A stretch of 64,000 nt of DNA, taken from Melitaea cinxia (lineage: Eukaryota > Arthropoda > Insecta > Lepidoptera > Nymphalidae). Positions 32,869 to 45,546 of this stretch are shown piece by piece. The stretch lies in assembly GCF_905220565.1 (NCBI RefSeq), contig NC_059415.1:67001-131000 (forward strand). The letters are read 5' to 3'. How positions within the stretch are numbered: the first letter of the stretch is position 1; the number at the start of each line of letters is the position of its first letter. A program made the position numbers and the translations under genes. The notes below the pieces were generated by a model, which worked only from the letters and a program-made list of their open reading frames with translations, made no database searches and was not told the DNA's origin.

Positions 32869-33985
32869 AAATATAATTAATGTAAGTATAAGATGGGGAT
32901 ATAAAACTTGTTAGTAGTTTTAAACATTGATTTGATGGTGTTATTTATTCCGAGTATCCTTTTAAAACGTGCAAAGATTTTGACAATTAAGGAGATTATC
33001 TTTAGGTAAAGTACGTCCTCTGAGCTCACCATCTCCGGATACACTCAAAACTATTTTAAGCATTGTGAAACACTTAAGATAATCCATTGTTTCATACGGT
33101 ATCTTGATACCTATCACGCTTCATGTAGGACTGCAGTCCAATCCCTTCACTATATTTACATAGAATAGTTTACGATCACTATCCAAGGTAACGAACTATT
33201 ACTTTTACAATAATAAATAAAGGATGATTTTCACACAAATACATTACTATAAAAAAATTAGCTGACCCCGCAAACGTCGTTTATTAACCCCCTTAATCGC
33301 CCCCATTATAACTTAGGGGTATGAAAAATAGATGTTGATAGATTCTCAGACATACGCGATATGTACACAAAATTTCATAAAGTCGGTCCACCCGTTTCGG
33401 AGGAGTATTGTAACTAACATTATGACACGAGCATCCTATATATAAGATAAGTCACCGGGTCCTCGTGTCTTTACTTATCTTCGCGTTGGTATCTAATGAT
33501 TGTAAACAGTTAGTAATTTGAATTGTTTGACGTGCAATTAATTTTCCAATCTGCTCAACACTTAAAAACACATTTTAACGACTTGTATAATGGTAAATCT
33601 CAGATTTTCTACCGAAGGTGAAACTGCGATTACGGCACTTTCACTGAGGCTCGCCGGATAAATCAATATGGAAAAATATCCATCATTACGACAGTGCGGT
33701 TATGCGGTTTACTGTTCAGCACTGTTTATTATTACTGTAATAGTATAGGTAGGTATCATTACTGTGGAAACAACCAGGCCACTTAAAACACGTAACGTCT
33801 CCTGGTCTATGTTCAAACATCTACATTTCTGTGTTAAGATTCTATAACATCAATTAGCACTAAACGTTACCTATTAAGGTGAAAAAGTTTATCTTGATGA
33901 AATGAAGCCTTGCCAGTCGATATAAGTATATATTGGTACCTACTTAGTATGTGTTGCATTGAAGTCTCTGTTTCAGTTTAGTTTA
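32869..33985. other. intergenic or 5' intronic DNA with one LINE-type repeat
   Basis: At 33252-33448 is a short element (TTAGCTGACCCCGCAAACGT to GACACGAGCATCCTATATAT) of a common lepidopteran family. The remainder shows no gene; the 5' UTR exon and promoter of the secreted-protein gene may be here. Confidence 0.45.
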
Positions 33986-35350
33986 TTACCCGACTGCCAA
34001 GGAAGGGTTATGTTTTTCGCGCGTATCTTGTATGTATGTATATATGTATGTAATATTCTTTACTACCTCATATTTCCAGAACTACTGAACGGATTTACAT
34101 AATTGAGGTATCGTTAGGTTCGTCTTAGCTGCCCAAGTGTTCTTAGATAGGTGACATTAAAAAAAATCAAACATGGCGGCTGCGCGAAGCCATTGTAGTT
34201 AATGAAAAAAAAATTTTTTTCTCGAATACTACAATGTGGGTATCAAATTGAAGGGCACGATACAAGGATTTTAAAAAGGTATATCATGATTATTATTACC
34301 GTAATACTAATAAAGAAATACAATATTAAAGTTTAAAAAATGTGGACTTTGCTCTTTCCCACGCCTATGCCATGCCAAACTCGCCTCCTAGGCGACGATC
34401 AACTTCGGGGTGTAGCCTTTCTAATAAAATACAATGTTTAAAAAAAAACATACAATTAAAATTACAAATAAAAATTAATAAATGTCACACCAATTTACAA
34501 TTACATTAATAAAATCAATAACAAATACATAATACCAAATACAAACAAATAATTTTAATATTAATTTCATTATATTAAAACTAATAGGTGTTGACTTAAG
34601 CAGTCACCTATTTGCTAAAGGTCAGGCTTACGTTGCTTTGAGCAGAGTGAGATCTTTCTCCGGGCTTGCTACATGATGTAAACTGTTTTAATGAATTGAA
34701 CCGATTACGTAATTTGTTTGACTAAAAAGACATAAATAAAATAAAATAAAAATTAAAAAAAAAAAACAAAAAACCCGCCTGCGTGAAGAACAACTAATAG
34801 AAAATCAACTGAAAAAGCTGGAACAAGATAAAAATTCAATATGCACACAAAGTCAGCGAAATAAATAGAAACAATACCAAACATTTTGTGCTGTACATTT
34901 AAAATATATTAATACGGTAGTCCTTCGAAACTTTATGCAACGTCGTACATAACATGCAGTCGGAGACATGCACACCACACACAAGACACACACACACCGC
35001 CCCCGCCGGCGAGGGCGAGGTCCCCGCGTTCTGACGGCTCGCACGCGCCTAGGCGCGTAGCTGACCGTCCGTAAGCCGTCTCAGCGCTCCGCATAGCGCC
35101 TTCTCCACGCTCTTCGACGCTCTAAGCCGAGGTGCGATCTTGCTAGGAGACACCCTTAGGGCGGGCGTTTTTCCCCCCCGAGCCCTCCCAGAGGGCTCCC
35201 ATTCTTTCTTCGCGGCCGGCTTGCCTAAGTGCCCGGCCCCTCTCACCGGTGACGCTGTAAAGGCCGCTAGGGCCAACAGCACTCTTCACTTCGAAAAAAA
35301 AAAAAAAAAGACATGCACAAAGAGAGAATGATTTGACTTATTCTATTCAA
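33986..35350 (+). repeat. repeat family F copy 2, interrupted
   Basis: 33986-34970 matches 11332-12346 almost base for base, with ~45 bp deleted near 34671. The palindrome arm at its end is present once, and the continuation (35311-35350) carries the palindrome core in the opposite orientation to copy 1. A GC-rich poly(A)-tailed sequence is inserted at 34975-35308. Confidence 0.85.
34975..35308 (+). mobile_element. GC-rich, poly(A)-tailed retroelement fragment with target duplication
   Basis: The 11-mer AGACATGCACA occurs at 34964-34974 and again at 35309-35319, flanking this block. It starts with a CA-rich stretch, is strongly GC-rich (CCGCCCCCGCCGGCGAGGGC) and ends in 16 A's. It is therefore a 5'-truncated non-LTR insertion in plus orientation. 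The composition resembles the telomeric elements at 475-4037, but no direct match is evident. Confidence 0.8.
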
Positions 35351-36304
35351 TTTCATGTTTCATGTTTTTAATTATTGTTTTTTTAAAAAAATGTTCAAGG
35401 ATTGATGACATCGCCATCACGGTAATTCTAAATAGATTCCTACTCGTCTTTTCTATTATAAAATGTACCCAGTAGAAGAATAAAGTGTTTTTGTTTAAGT
35501 ATTCCTTCAATGATTTTCCGTGTTATTTATATTTCTTAATTAAAAAGTAAGGGTTTTGTTCCGAATTATATATAATTATATATAAATAAATAGATGCCTC
35601 AAAATCAACCCCCACCTGGATTTACCTTCGATGAGATAAGGCGCCAAAGCAACTCTCCATGTAAAGTCGTTTGGCCCAGCAGCGGTATGGCTTACATTTA
35701 AATTACCCAACAAGATTATTTCCTTGAAATATTTGCTGAGTTTTCCGGTAGATTATTGCAACATGCTCGTAACTATTCTTACACACGCGTTGACAGCGTG
35801 TTAGCTGTCGTCTGTACGGTGCAAGTTAAAAGACCACGCCGGTAATGTTAAAGAAAATACACGGGAGTCGGGAGGTAGGTGCTGAGAGTAGTTCAAAAAT
35901 CTTCTTTTATATCCTACGCTACGCTTCAGCCTGTAACATCACTGTTGGGTATATTATCCATGTATAGATAACTTACTCCATTTGAGAAAGGATTGGGGTG
36001 TAATCCACCCTTCACGTTTTATATCTTACAGAATATAAAAAAAAAAATCTTTGACACCGTAATATAAACACGAAATATTTTTCGTATGTTATAATTATTT
36101 ATACGGTATCAACATTAATTAAGTAATAACGCCTCTAGTGTCTGTCCATCGGAACATACATAGCTGATGTTATTATCCGCGCGCCGCGGTAGAGAGTAAC
36201 GACCCGCTGCACTTGGTTTCTATACCTACATATAAACATATATACGGTTTGGTTTGTTTTTTGAAAAGCATTTCGATCTATTTGTTACATCAATAGATTC
36301 AAAT
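35351..36304. other. intergenic DNA
   Basis: A diverged SINE family C tail in reverse lies near 35925-36020 (CGCTTCAGCCTGTAACATC). Otherwise I see nothing. Confidence 0.4.
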
Positions 36305-36475
36305 TAATCTCTACTAATATTATAGATGTGAATGTAAGTTTGTTTGTTACGCTTTCACGCGAACCTCCTTACCTTACCCGATCATCATGAAACTACACAT
36401 ATTCTTGGAGGTAGTAGATTTATTATTTAAAAAAATCGATGCGAGCGAAGCAACGAGCAGTTTTATAATCTACAA
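36305..36475 (-). repeat. LINE-type 3' fragment
   Basis: TCTCTACTAATATTATAGAT followed by GTTTGTTACGCTTTCACGCG and GAGCGAAGCAACGAGCAG is the reverse form of a common lepidopteran element end (compare TATAATATTAGTATAGAT at about 38100). Confidence 0.55.
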
Positions 36476-36779
36476 AAACAAAGAAAGTATGAAATGACTG
36501 AAAACGTTATTAGAACTATTATGTCTAAAAACGAAAAGCACGAATCAATTTAAATATCAAAAATATTACTTCATATTGCTCCTAATGAGAGAGCGACAAC
36601 GAAAGCAACTGCAATAAAACTGAAAAAACTAAAATGTGCGAACTCTTCGATAAAGATGTCTTTAGCGTAAGAAAAAGTTTCGTCATTTTGTAAAAATATT
36701 AGGACATTGACTGACATATTACTTTTGTACAACTTTTTTTTAAATTGTCTTTTATACAAAACTTTTTCCTGACAATAGC

Positions 36780-36995
36780 GAACAAAAAAACGAGTGTGCT
36801 TTAGACCACACGACTGAAGTAAAACTTACGAAACGTAACTCTCTCTCTTTCTATCTTCACTAATTTGTATCTCACTCTCAACTTCCGTTTACCTCGCCCG
36901 ATCACACTTTTCGTAACGCTCTCGTTACACATTCACCAACTTACCCAAGCCAACTTAGCCAAGTGGGCGTAGAGAAGTTTTACTTCAAAAAGCAA
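36780..36995 (+). repeat. MITE-like element G copy 1
   Basis: ACTGAAGTAAAACTTACG at about 36820 is inverted as AGAAGTTTTACTTC at about 36974-36987. Between them CGCCCGATCACACTTTTCGT and CGCTCTCGTTAC match, in reverse complement, the copy at 50125-50345. Confidence 0.7.
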
Positions 36996-37234
36996 TTAGG
37001 CGCAGTAGTGCAAGTTGTGCGTGTACATTAGGCCGATATATTTTCATTTACATTGCACATAATTATAGGTAACACTATGTTTGAGGCCATTAAACTTTCT
37101 ACTCTTGTATTAAGCCCCTAATTATGATATGAACAATGATATACTGCAATTTTCGAAATAGTCTCTGCTGCCTGTCACTCTGTGGTTTAACAAAAAGTGA
37201 GATTATTGTATTAAATTATTATTAGATAAGTATT

Positions 37235-37562
37235 GTGCTGTGTGGCTACGGCACTAAAGAATTTAGCCACCCCCTCTCTTCCCGTGGGTGTCGTAAGAGG
37301 CGACTAAGGGATAACAAGGTTCTACAACCACCTTGGAACTTCAGAAGCCGACCGATGGCGGGATAACCATCCAACTGCTGGCTTTGAAATACACAGGCCG
37401 AAGACGGGCAGCAGCGTCTTCGGTGCGACAAAGCCAGTATTGCGGTCACCAACCCGCCTGCCCAGCGTGGTGACTATGGGCAAAACACATGAGTTCACGT
37501 TATTTTTGGCGTAAACTTGTGGAGTCCTATTCCAGCAGTGGACTGTATAGGCTGTAATGATG
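37235..37562 (+). repeat. repeat family B, complete copy
   Basis: It runs from GTGCTGTGTGGCTACGGCAC to GGACTGTATAGGCTGTAATG, with GATGGCGGGATAACCATCC and GCAGCAGCGTCTTCGGTGCG inside. Copies also lie at 17835, 18970, 47926 and 49762. The apparent 68-residue frame in it begins with a non-ATG codon. Confidence 0.85.
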
Positions 37563-38350
37563 AGATAAGTATTTGTAAATCCTTTATCTTTTTTGTCTAT
37601 TGAATTAATAATATTGTCTATGGAAGGGCAGGACATCTGGCCACAGATAAATCACTTTCAAAGATGCCCAAACAACTGTTTCATATCATGTAAACATTCT
37701 CAAAAAAAAACATGTTGAAAGACAATCGTTGATGAAGCCCATGTCGAGGAGGCGATGAATTCTGACAGCACACGTATTTACTAAATTTTCAAACGCAAGT
37801 TAATTCGCGAAACAACAGCAGAACAAACAACGACTTAATGTTGTTAATATCAAGTTGTTGTTAATACCTGTGTAGTACCTAATATGCATTATTTATTAAT
37901 ATAATTCGTTGAACGTAATTAACATGAGTTTATTTAATACTAGTGACTCGCTCCCGCGGTTTCGCCCGCGTTAATTTGAGGTCAAAAATAGCCAATAGGC
38001 TTCCTCGGTAAATGAGCTAACAAACACAACGATAATTTCTAGTTCGAACCAGTTGTTCCTGAGATTAGCGTGTTTAAACGAACAACAAACTTTTCAGCTT
38101 TATAATATTAGTATAGATGTATAGATTTGCTCGCAAACATTGTATTTAAAAGAAAGCATTTGGTTATTTCATATCTATCTTGGCGGTAAACGCGATTTTT
38201 CCTATGTATGTCCCGATTTCGAGCGAATTGCGGGATAAAAAATAGCCTATAGGTTTGCTCCACAACCTGCTCTATCTTTTAGTGATAAAAATCGCTTTAA
38301 TCGTTCCGAAGCCCGGACCAACAGAAAGACAGACAGACATAAAATTTTAA
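37563..38350 (+). repeat. intergenic DNA with two LINE-type 3' fragments
   Basis: At 37936-38125 the sequence runs from ACTAGTGACTCGCTCCCGCG to TATAATATTAGTATAGAT, a short interspersed element of a common lepidopteran type. At 38180-38345 another tail contains GGGATAAAAAATAGCCTATA and (GACA)n. The first 370 bp hold nothing recognisable. Confidence 0.55.
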
Positions 38351-39577
38351 AATTGTTTGTATTGTGTAATTAATTATATGCATTTCAAAAAACACTGTTA
38401 TTGTGAAGTCACAGACAGACACTTCAATTTTATTTATATGTATAATGTTTACGTAAGAGTAAATAGAAAATATAAATAAATTATGTAATAATTATTTGAA
38501 TGGAAGAAAACAACTAAAATGTTGTGTGTAACAATATTAAAATGAAAGTAAATTTAAAGTCGCCAATTAAAAATTTAAAGCGTTTTTTTTATGAATAATT
38601 AATAAAAAATTAAGTTTAGGTATGCAGCTCAGTATCCGCTTGAGTATATCTTACAATTATTCTCTCAAAATCCATTTAATATGAATCTGAAGCTAGTTAC
38701 ATAAAACGCATCGCGAACAAGTGTACCACAGAATTACGGACTACAGATGTAGCTGGCGGCTGGCGATGGCGTCCCAGTTGCGCAGCGGCGCATGCGCGCA
38801 CGCGATACGACTCGAGCGTAACTCTTGTGAAAGGATGAGCTTGTTATTACTTGTAGGTTATTCGTGTTATTAAATATATTATAATTGATATTCGATCATT
38901 AAAACTTCAAAAGATCGATCAAAATAAGTAATTTTTCCGGAAAAGTTATTTCCTGCCACAATTCATCGATAATTCGATGGATAAAGTGGTTTTAATGTTT
39001 TTAAATACGCTGCACTGTAGCACGGTAGCTGCAACACAATAACTGTTCGGGGTTAATGCGATAAGCTGTTGTACTGCGTGTAGCAAATATAAATAGTCCT
39101 ATAGATGTCATGAATTCTACATCTCACAACATTCAAACTTTTTCTCAATGCAAGGGTCCGTCTAAGGTTGCCGGGGCCCTCAAGAGCTCCCCGCTTGTTC
39201 GTTGCCTCACCCGTCAGCGGCCGCAACTCCCGGTCATTGGCTCGTGGCGCAACACCATTACACTAACGTAATGGAATACGGGGAATAATACCGTTCCCAT
39301 TTAATTTATATAATTAGGCGTTACATTATAATTATGAAAACTTTATCTTACGATAGAAATATGTTCTTCATAACAACGTCTTATTTCAAAACGTTGTTCA
39401 TGTAAGGCAAAAAGGTTTACTTTTCCCTTCTCACCTACTGTTTTGCATTGAGAAATGATCTTTTCATCTTTCGAATGCAATTTTTGAACGCGGATTAAAT
39501 CCAGAGACATTAAAATACTTCTGCTTTATGACATCAGTATAAAATATCTATAGAATGCCATTGTCAACGTCATAATA
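38351..39577. other. intergenic DNA with GC-richer island
   Basis: Near 38760-38825 a GC-richer patch contains GCGCATGCGCGC, a palindromic motif like the NRF1/Ewg binding site found in CpG-type promoters. There is no transcript evidence, so this is only a candidate regulatory site. GC-rich sequence also occurs at 39150-39250. Confidence 0.25.
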
Positions 39578-39862
39578 ATAATTGTGTATTCTCGCAAACG
39601 ACGAAAAAAACCGAATTCAATTACGTCCATATCCGTCATAAGTGGTACAACGTAAGTTGACCAAAAATAGTCAAGTAAATAGGCATTATTAGATATAACT
39701 CGAAAAGTACTTGTCAGATCTTAATTAAATTTAAATTGGACCGCATGACCAAACACCACCTTTTGATTAAAAAAAAAATCATCGAAATCGGTCCACTCAC
39801 TAATTCTGATGATATATTTAAAAAATCTTATTGAGAACCTCCTCCTTTTTGTTAAGTCGGTT
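39578..39862 (+). repeat. repeat family A copy 8, diverged
   Basis: The start (AATTGTGTATTCTCGCAAAC) and end (CCTCCTCCTTTTTGTTAAGT) are both recognisable but carry substitutions. The core sub-repeat is missing. Confidence 0.75.
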
Positions 39863-42800
39863 AGAAAAGTGAAGTGACTATCTGTAAGTCTATTCTACCT
39901 ATTGGAAGAAGATATAATAAGGTATTAGCACTTAATTGGCAATGAAAATACGTCGTAACTGTTAATAGACATTTCATAGAAACTATCCGAGGTCCTCTTT
40001 GAGAGTGTTAATTGCTTTTCGAAAGTGACGCATCTTTGTTAGCGCAGCCCTTCACATTAACACGGCGCGTGGAGAAACCTCCAGCACAGAACGCTATAAC
40101 TTAGACCCACAGAAACGATACATAGTTAAATCAGAGGAAGTTTTGTTTCGATACAACAATTATAATTACAAAATACGCACACAAACACAATACTTTAACT
40201 TGACCGATTGTCCATCAGCATCGTCATCATCATCATCATCATTTTAGCCTATAGCCACAAGTTCATGCCAAAAATGGCTTGATTACTTGATACTTCATTG
40301 TTTTCTTCGTGTGATTCGCAATCTTCTCTACACAACAACCGTCAGTTGCAACACAACACTGAACGTGCGTCAGGTCGGTGGACAATGTGCTGTTCAACGG
40401 TGATTAGCATCAAACGTAACAACAACAACTGGAACACAAACCTTTCAATTAGCTGCGCGTCGCTGAGTGTAACTCGACCGCCTTCTCGTTCCCATTAACT
40501 ATTAACTCAGAAAGTTGATCAACAATGTATCATGTTTGCACGCGATCGTGTGTGTGTATGTGTGTGTCGCGTGCCTCATTGTGCGGAGGATGTTTGACTT
40601 CGCGACGATTTGTTACAAGAAGTCATAATTCTTTCATTACAAAGGAAGGCTCAATTATATATTTACGACACACGATATGTTACAGCGAAGCAGAGCACAT
40701 TTCCTTTAAGCGTAGGCTCGCTGCCGATAGAACTGTTAAGTATTAATTGGTTCACAATCTGTGTGTAACTCTTAAAAATCATAATCATAAATCACTATTT
40801 GTGTACGAATAATCATCAAAATCATCATTTTACAAACTAAAATTATATTTATTTAAAATAATTAACAATACTGAGAGCTACCACCGATTGGGAATGTCGA
40901 TTCTGCAGAGAAGAATGGGCAAGACATTCCTTAGTTACTTTAAAAAAAATTGTTTTATTATATAATACCTATTTGCTAGCCTATCAAAGGCAAGCAAATT
41001 TAAGTGCATATATCATCTGTAAAAATAAATTTCTTGCACATAAAGTTATTATCGTAAAGTTAGTAGATAATCGAACCTCGACAGACCTGTATATACGGCG
41101 GGAGGTTGCGTACAGCGAGTACGAGCAGTTTCCGCGCAACCCGAGCCTGTCTAATTTCTAGTTAATGCTAAGTAATCACTTTCACGCCCAACTGCATATT
41201 CAAAGCGTCAGTGATTTCCTTCGGCCCAGTTAGCGCCGTACTTTATAGCGCAGCTTTTCCTTGACCTTGATATCTACTGCTATTTTGTTTATTCTCTCTT
41301 ACGATACGCGTTTGAATGATTTTGTGAAGTTATATTGTATATAGTGTTGAAGTATCAGGAACTCGGAACGACGAAAATGACAAACGTGCTTAAATAGCCT
41401 GTTTCACATAGTGTTGATTATAGTTTAATAACTAACAGACGGCTAAAGTTGAAGAGAATACTTGTTGTTCTAATAACAATTGAAATATAAAAATTTCAGA
41501 GACTTTTGTTATAAAATTCAATTGATATTGTTATGTGAAAAGAGTAATTGTAACAGTTGATGTCTGTAAAATAAGCAAGAACATATAAGAAGTTGTTATT
41601 TGTATGAAATTAAACAACTATACATTCAGGATTGTACAAAACAATACCGCAGTTGCTCAACATACAACACGCATTTTTGAAATTATAATTTTTGGCGTTC
41701 CTCGCTCCACTAGCGCCCGTACAAATGTTTTCAATTAACATTTTATAAACATAAGTGAATAATTTTACGTAACTCCGTACAATTAGGTCTGACTGCATAA
41801 CTAAGTACGCGCGATTTACATACCTACTTGTATCAAAAAACTAACAAACTGACATTGCTAGCAGCCACTGAACCGACGCTGCACAACTACGGTCGCTGAA
41901 CATCCAGTCTCCTGGGTCACGAAACATGGAATGGGGTTTTGAAGTGATGATACTGAAAATAAAATCTGTGTCTGTCTGTACAAAAAAAAAAAAACAAAAA
42001 TAGAGTAGAAAATGAATAAAAAAGTTTACGTATTACTGCACCAAAATTGGTTTCACAACCTTACTACAGTATTCAGTCAACAAATAACATATTTAATTTT
42101 GTAACGTTTAAATAATGTCAAATGTATGAAGACAAATTCTTAGAAACGTTTATAATCTCCACATTCACAGGAAGGAATACAGCAGTTAGACTGCGTTAAT
42201 ACCATAAGCATTCTACTAGTTGGACGAGCATAGTACACGAAATTACGACCTCTATTACCAAGACACACGGCATAAAATAATATATCTATGTGTCGAATTT
42301 AGTTGAAGTAAGTCGCTACTATTTTGTAAGGCAGTGTTTGAGCAAAAAAGAAGTGAAATGACAGGAAGACTGGACGGTGGCTCTAACTGGATACAACCGG
42401 TTTGAACTAGTTTCGACCGTCGGAGTCTTTTAGATACCCACGAGTGGACGTTTACTTTCGTTTATTGACTTTCTTAGGCCTATGAAATTTTTAATTTAAT
42501 AAGAGTGTGGTGAAATGCTGTTAGGAACAAAAATATTAGTCACAGATAATTATAAAACTAAATAATAAATCATAAATTGCATTTCACAATTAAAAATATG
42601 ACAAACGCATACAAGGTATAACAAAAAAAATTCAATTAGATGGACAGCTAACTCATTAGCTGTGGTGTTCCAAATACCCATGATGCTATTACATTTTACT
42701 ATAGGTATAAAGCTACTTTAATTTGTAGCCGTCAAATCGATACACGTTCATTATCTTAGGAGCTATTTCGCCGGTTTGTGATCAAGTTTAACCTGTAGGT

Positions 42801-43012
42801 ACATAAGTTACGAATAAGCTTCAACAGCATGGGTAGAATGGGTTGTTAGGGCCTGTCTAACATCAATGAACAAACTATAATTTTAAAATGTACAAGTAGC
42901 GTATAATAATATCCCATTAATAAAGTGGAAAAAAGTCGATTCAAAGCCTTCTTGCAAAAAGAAATTTTTGATTTTAATTTAGAATATATCATAAGTTTCT
43001 ATAATAGATTCG
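39863..43012. other. intergenic DNA, two minor repeat fragments
   Basis: A family B tail with an (ATC)n run lies at 40218-40292, and a LINE 3' piece (GCTACCACCGATTGGGAATG, AGAAGAATGGGCAAGA) lies at 40877-40945. The rest is AT-rich. The short frames in it lack homology that I can recognise. Confidence 0.4.
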
Positions 43013-43080
43013 ATAATTGATGTCACCGCACTAACTATCAGAGCCGCGGCTCAGCTGGTTAGTGCGGTGACATCAATTAT
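43013..43080. repeat. perfect 23-bp-arm hairpin with tRNA-like core
   Basis: The arms 43013-43035 and 43058-43080 are perfectly complementary (ATAATTGATGTCACCGCAC...). The 22-nt centre contains the 12-bp palindrome GAGCCGCGGCTC. The right half, GCGGCTCAGCTGGTTAGTGC, resembles a tRNA D-arm with its A box. Confidence 0.85.
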
Positions 43081-44802
43081 CTCTTGGTAAAAGTTTTTTA
43101 AGCAATTTATTCGAAGTTATTTCCGTATAAATCATCGAGCTCCGCGGGCGGCGGCCGCAGCAGCAAGTTTCGGCGAAAGTGAAACTGACACGATTATTCG
43201 GTAAAAAGTGAGTTTTATTTGTACCAGACACCTTACTTATTATTTGATAATAACAATACGCAATAACACGTACGTGTTACTTTATTTTACAACTTTGTCT
43301 TACATTGATAAATACTTCTCATGCGCCACTTCTAGGCGTGTTTCGCGTCGTTTTCAATTATTATCAATCTGATTTTTATCGTTTCAATTAATTGTAATGA
43401 TATTCATATTAATGAAACCGTAAACGTTTTCGTAACGATTTATAAATCCTGGTTCGGTGAGTCGCTTGGACACGATAGATACTAACGACGCACAGTTACA
43501 ATAGCTGACACATTTCAGTTTATGATTTTTTTTGTTTTCAATTTTAATTAAAATAAATAATACTAAGCAAATACCCAACGTATGTTTATTTGGTTCATAT
43601 TACTCATATAAGTATCATATTCGCAATGTTTACGTTTAGTCATAAGTTCAGGTAAAGGTCAGTCGCGCGAATGAACCGCCCTTTTCCACGACCAATCGAT
43701 TAATAAGATAATCAATTACGGTCAGAACGACCTTTTTGCTCAGCGATATCACTAACCTTCACGAATCTAGCGATTTGTTGGTAAATTATTATTATAAGAC
43801 TGTGTTTTACCGTTAAGCAATTCTAAAGTCAATTACACGATATAACATTTAAGTAAAAATTAAAATTTGATGAATTAACGTGTAATTAAAATGTTAAATT
43901 TTTCAAAATATAAATATAAGCTTAAAATAAATCATATAATAAATAATATAATAAATTAATAATAATGACTAGTTATAACTGGTCTAAACAAAATGCTGTC
44001 ACGTGATCGCGATTTATGTAAAATATGACGTCACACTACGATATTTACTCACACAACACAAGCGTAATGTGCATGTGTGGCTCGTGTCCGCTGCAATAAT
44101 ATTCCCTGCGCGGAAGTAAGGATCTGCGTTTATATTCAAAAATTCGTTTCTATTCTGCTGAATATGTAAAATTCCGCGCGGACAACTTTCTTCGCTAACA
44201 CTAATTAAGCGTTGAACCGGTGTGGTCAGCGGTCGTTACAGTGAAAGCTCCGGAATGCGAGTGACGCAACCCGCGGACGTAATCGAGACCTGTATTCGTT
44301 TTTGCAAATGGACATCGATACTGAGTCTTATTCATTTTTTTAATCTCAACATTTCGTCTTTCATGTAGGTACACAAATAGCGTAATTGTAACCAGATCGC
44401 TTTCAGCAACTGTTTTAGCGTAGATGAAAAAACACACTGCTAACACAGTAGGAACGCGATATGATTACGATCCACGCGAGGTAGAGATCACTCGTAATCC
44501 GGATGCGAGTTCTATTTTATTGTTTTTACAGTGATTTCACTCTGTGCATAGTCTATCTGAAAATATTTTAGGACATAAGTTGAATATCATAGAGGTTTGA
44601 ATATTATAAAGTTTTTATTTTCTTTTCATATTTACATGTTATGAGAAAAATGTCAAATAATACCTAATTATTTATTTTATACATAGTCGCTGAGTTGTTT
44701 TATTTCGTTACGATGATAAACGTTGTGTCCATGTCGTGTGTGATAGGCGATAAAGAAGACATTAGTCATAGGTTGTTGCGTATTATAGTGGGTAGGAACA
44801 TC
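43081..44802. other. intergenic DNA
   Basis: A GC-rich patch lies at 43137-43180 (GCGGGCGGCGGCCGCAGCAG). Otherwise it is AT-rich with no supported gene. Confidence 0.4.
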
Positions 44803-44822
44803 GCCTCCGTGGCGCAATCGGC

Positions 44823-44859
<37 letters not shown>

Positions 44860-44876
44860 GAGCCCACCCGGGGGCG
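44803..44876 (+). tRNA. tRNA-Asn (anticodon GTT), second copy
   Basis: All 74 nt are identical to the minus-strand gene at 15488-15561, with A box, B box and anticodon loop intact. A T6 run follows two bases after AAA downstream (about 44880-44885) as the likely RNA polymerase III terminator. Flanking sequences of the two copies do not match, so the unit of similarity is the gene itself. Confidence 0.96.
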
Positions 44877-45195
44877 AAATTTTTTATTTTATTATTTTCA
44901 TACAACGTAACATGCGATTAAAGTTAATTTAAAACTACGAAACATTGTAATGAAGTATAATTTGTGCGCACAAGATGATTATCTCGGAGCCGCGGAGCGT
45001 GTCATTAGATTTTGACTGCGGGAACAAGAAAGCATGAAATTCTAGTAATCAATAGGAAACGGAACGAAATGGGTCATTAATCTCGAGCTGAGCGATGTTG
45101 CGACTGCGGACGTCGGTAGAGTGTTGGAGACAGCTGGCGACTGTTGTTCGACTCAAGCTCTACAATAAGCTAATAGATGACGTGACTATTAATCA
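44877..45195. other. intergenic DNA
   Basis: Nothing recognisable is present. Confidence 0.4.
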
Positions 45196-45347
45196 TTACA
45201 TAGTATAAAACAAAGCCGCTTCCCGCTGTCGTTATTAGACTCCAGAATAGAGTGATTCCAGAGGATATGAACCTTTATATGTATAATATAGTAAATAACA
45301 CTGATAGTTTTTGCAGCCGTGCGAAGCCGGGGCGGGTCGCTAGTATT
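45196..45347 (-). repeat. short LINE-type element (minus)
   Basis: In the minus reading it starts ACTAGCGACCCGCCCCGGCT and ends near GCTTTGTTTTATACTATG. It is the same family as the fragments at 9771 and 14671. Confidence 0.65.
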
Positions 45348-45546
45348 TTTATAACTGTCAAATTTAATATTGAAACCTAATCTTAAGTTTGATTGACGTA
45401 CTAAACAGTGGAATAAATTACCTTTCTTACATTTGATATCATTTATTGTCTAGTCGTGAGAACTCTGTCACGTGTCGGCAGTTGGCAGTGAAACATCTCA
45501 TCGATATCGGGCCTTTGTAATAAAAGTCATTTATCGCAACATATAT

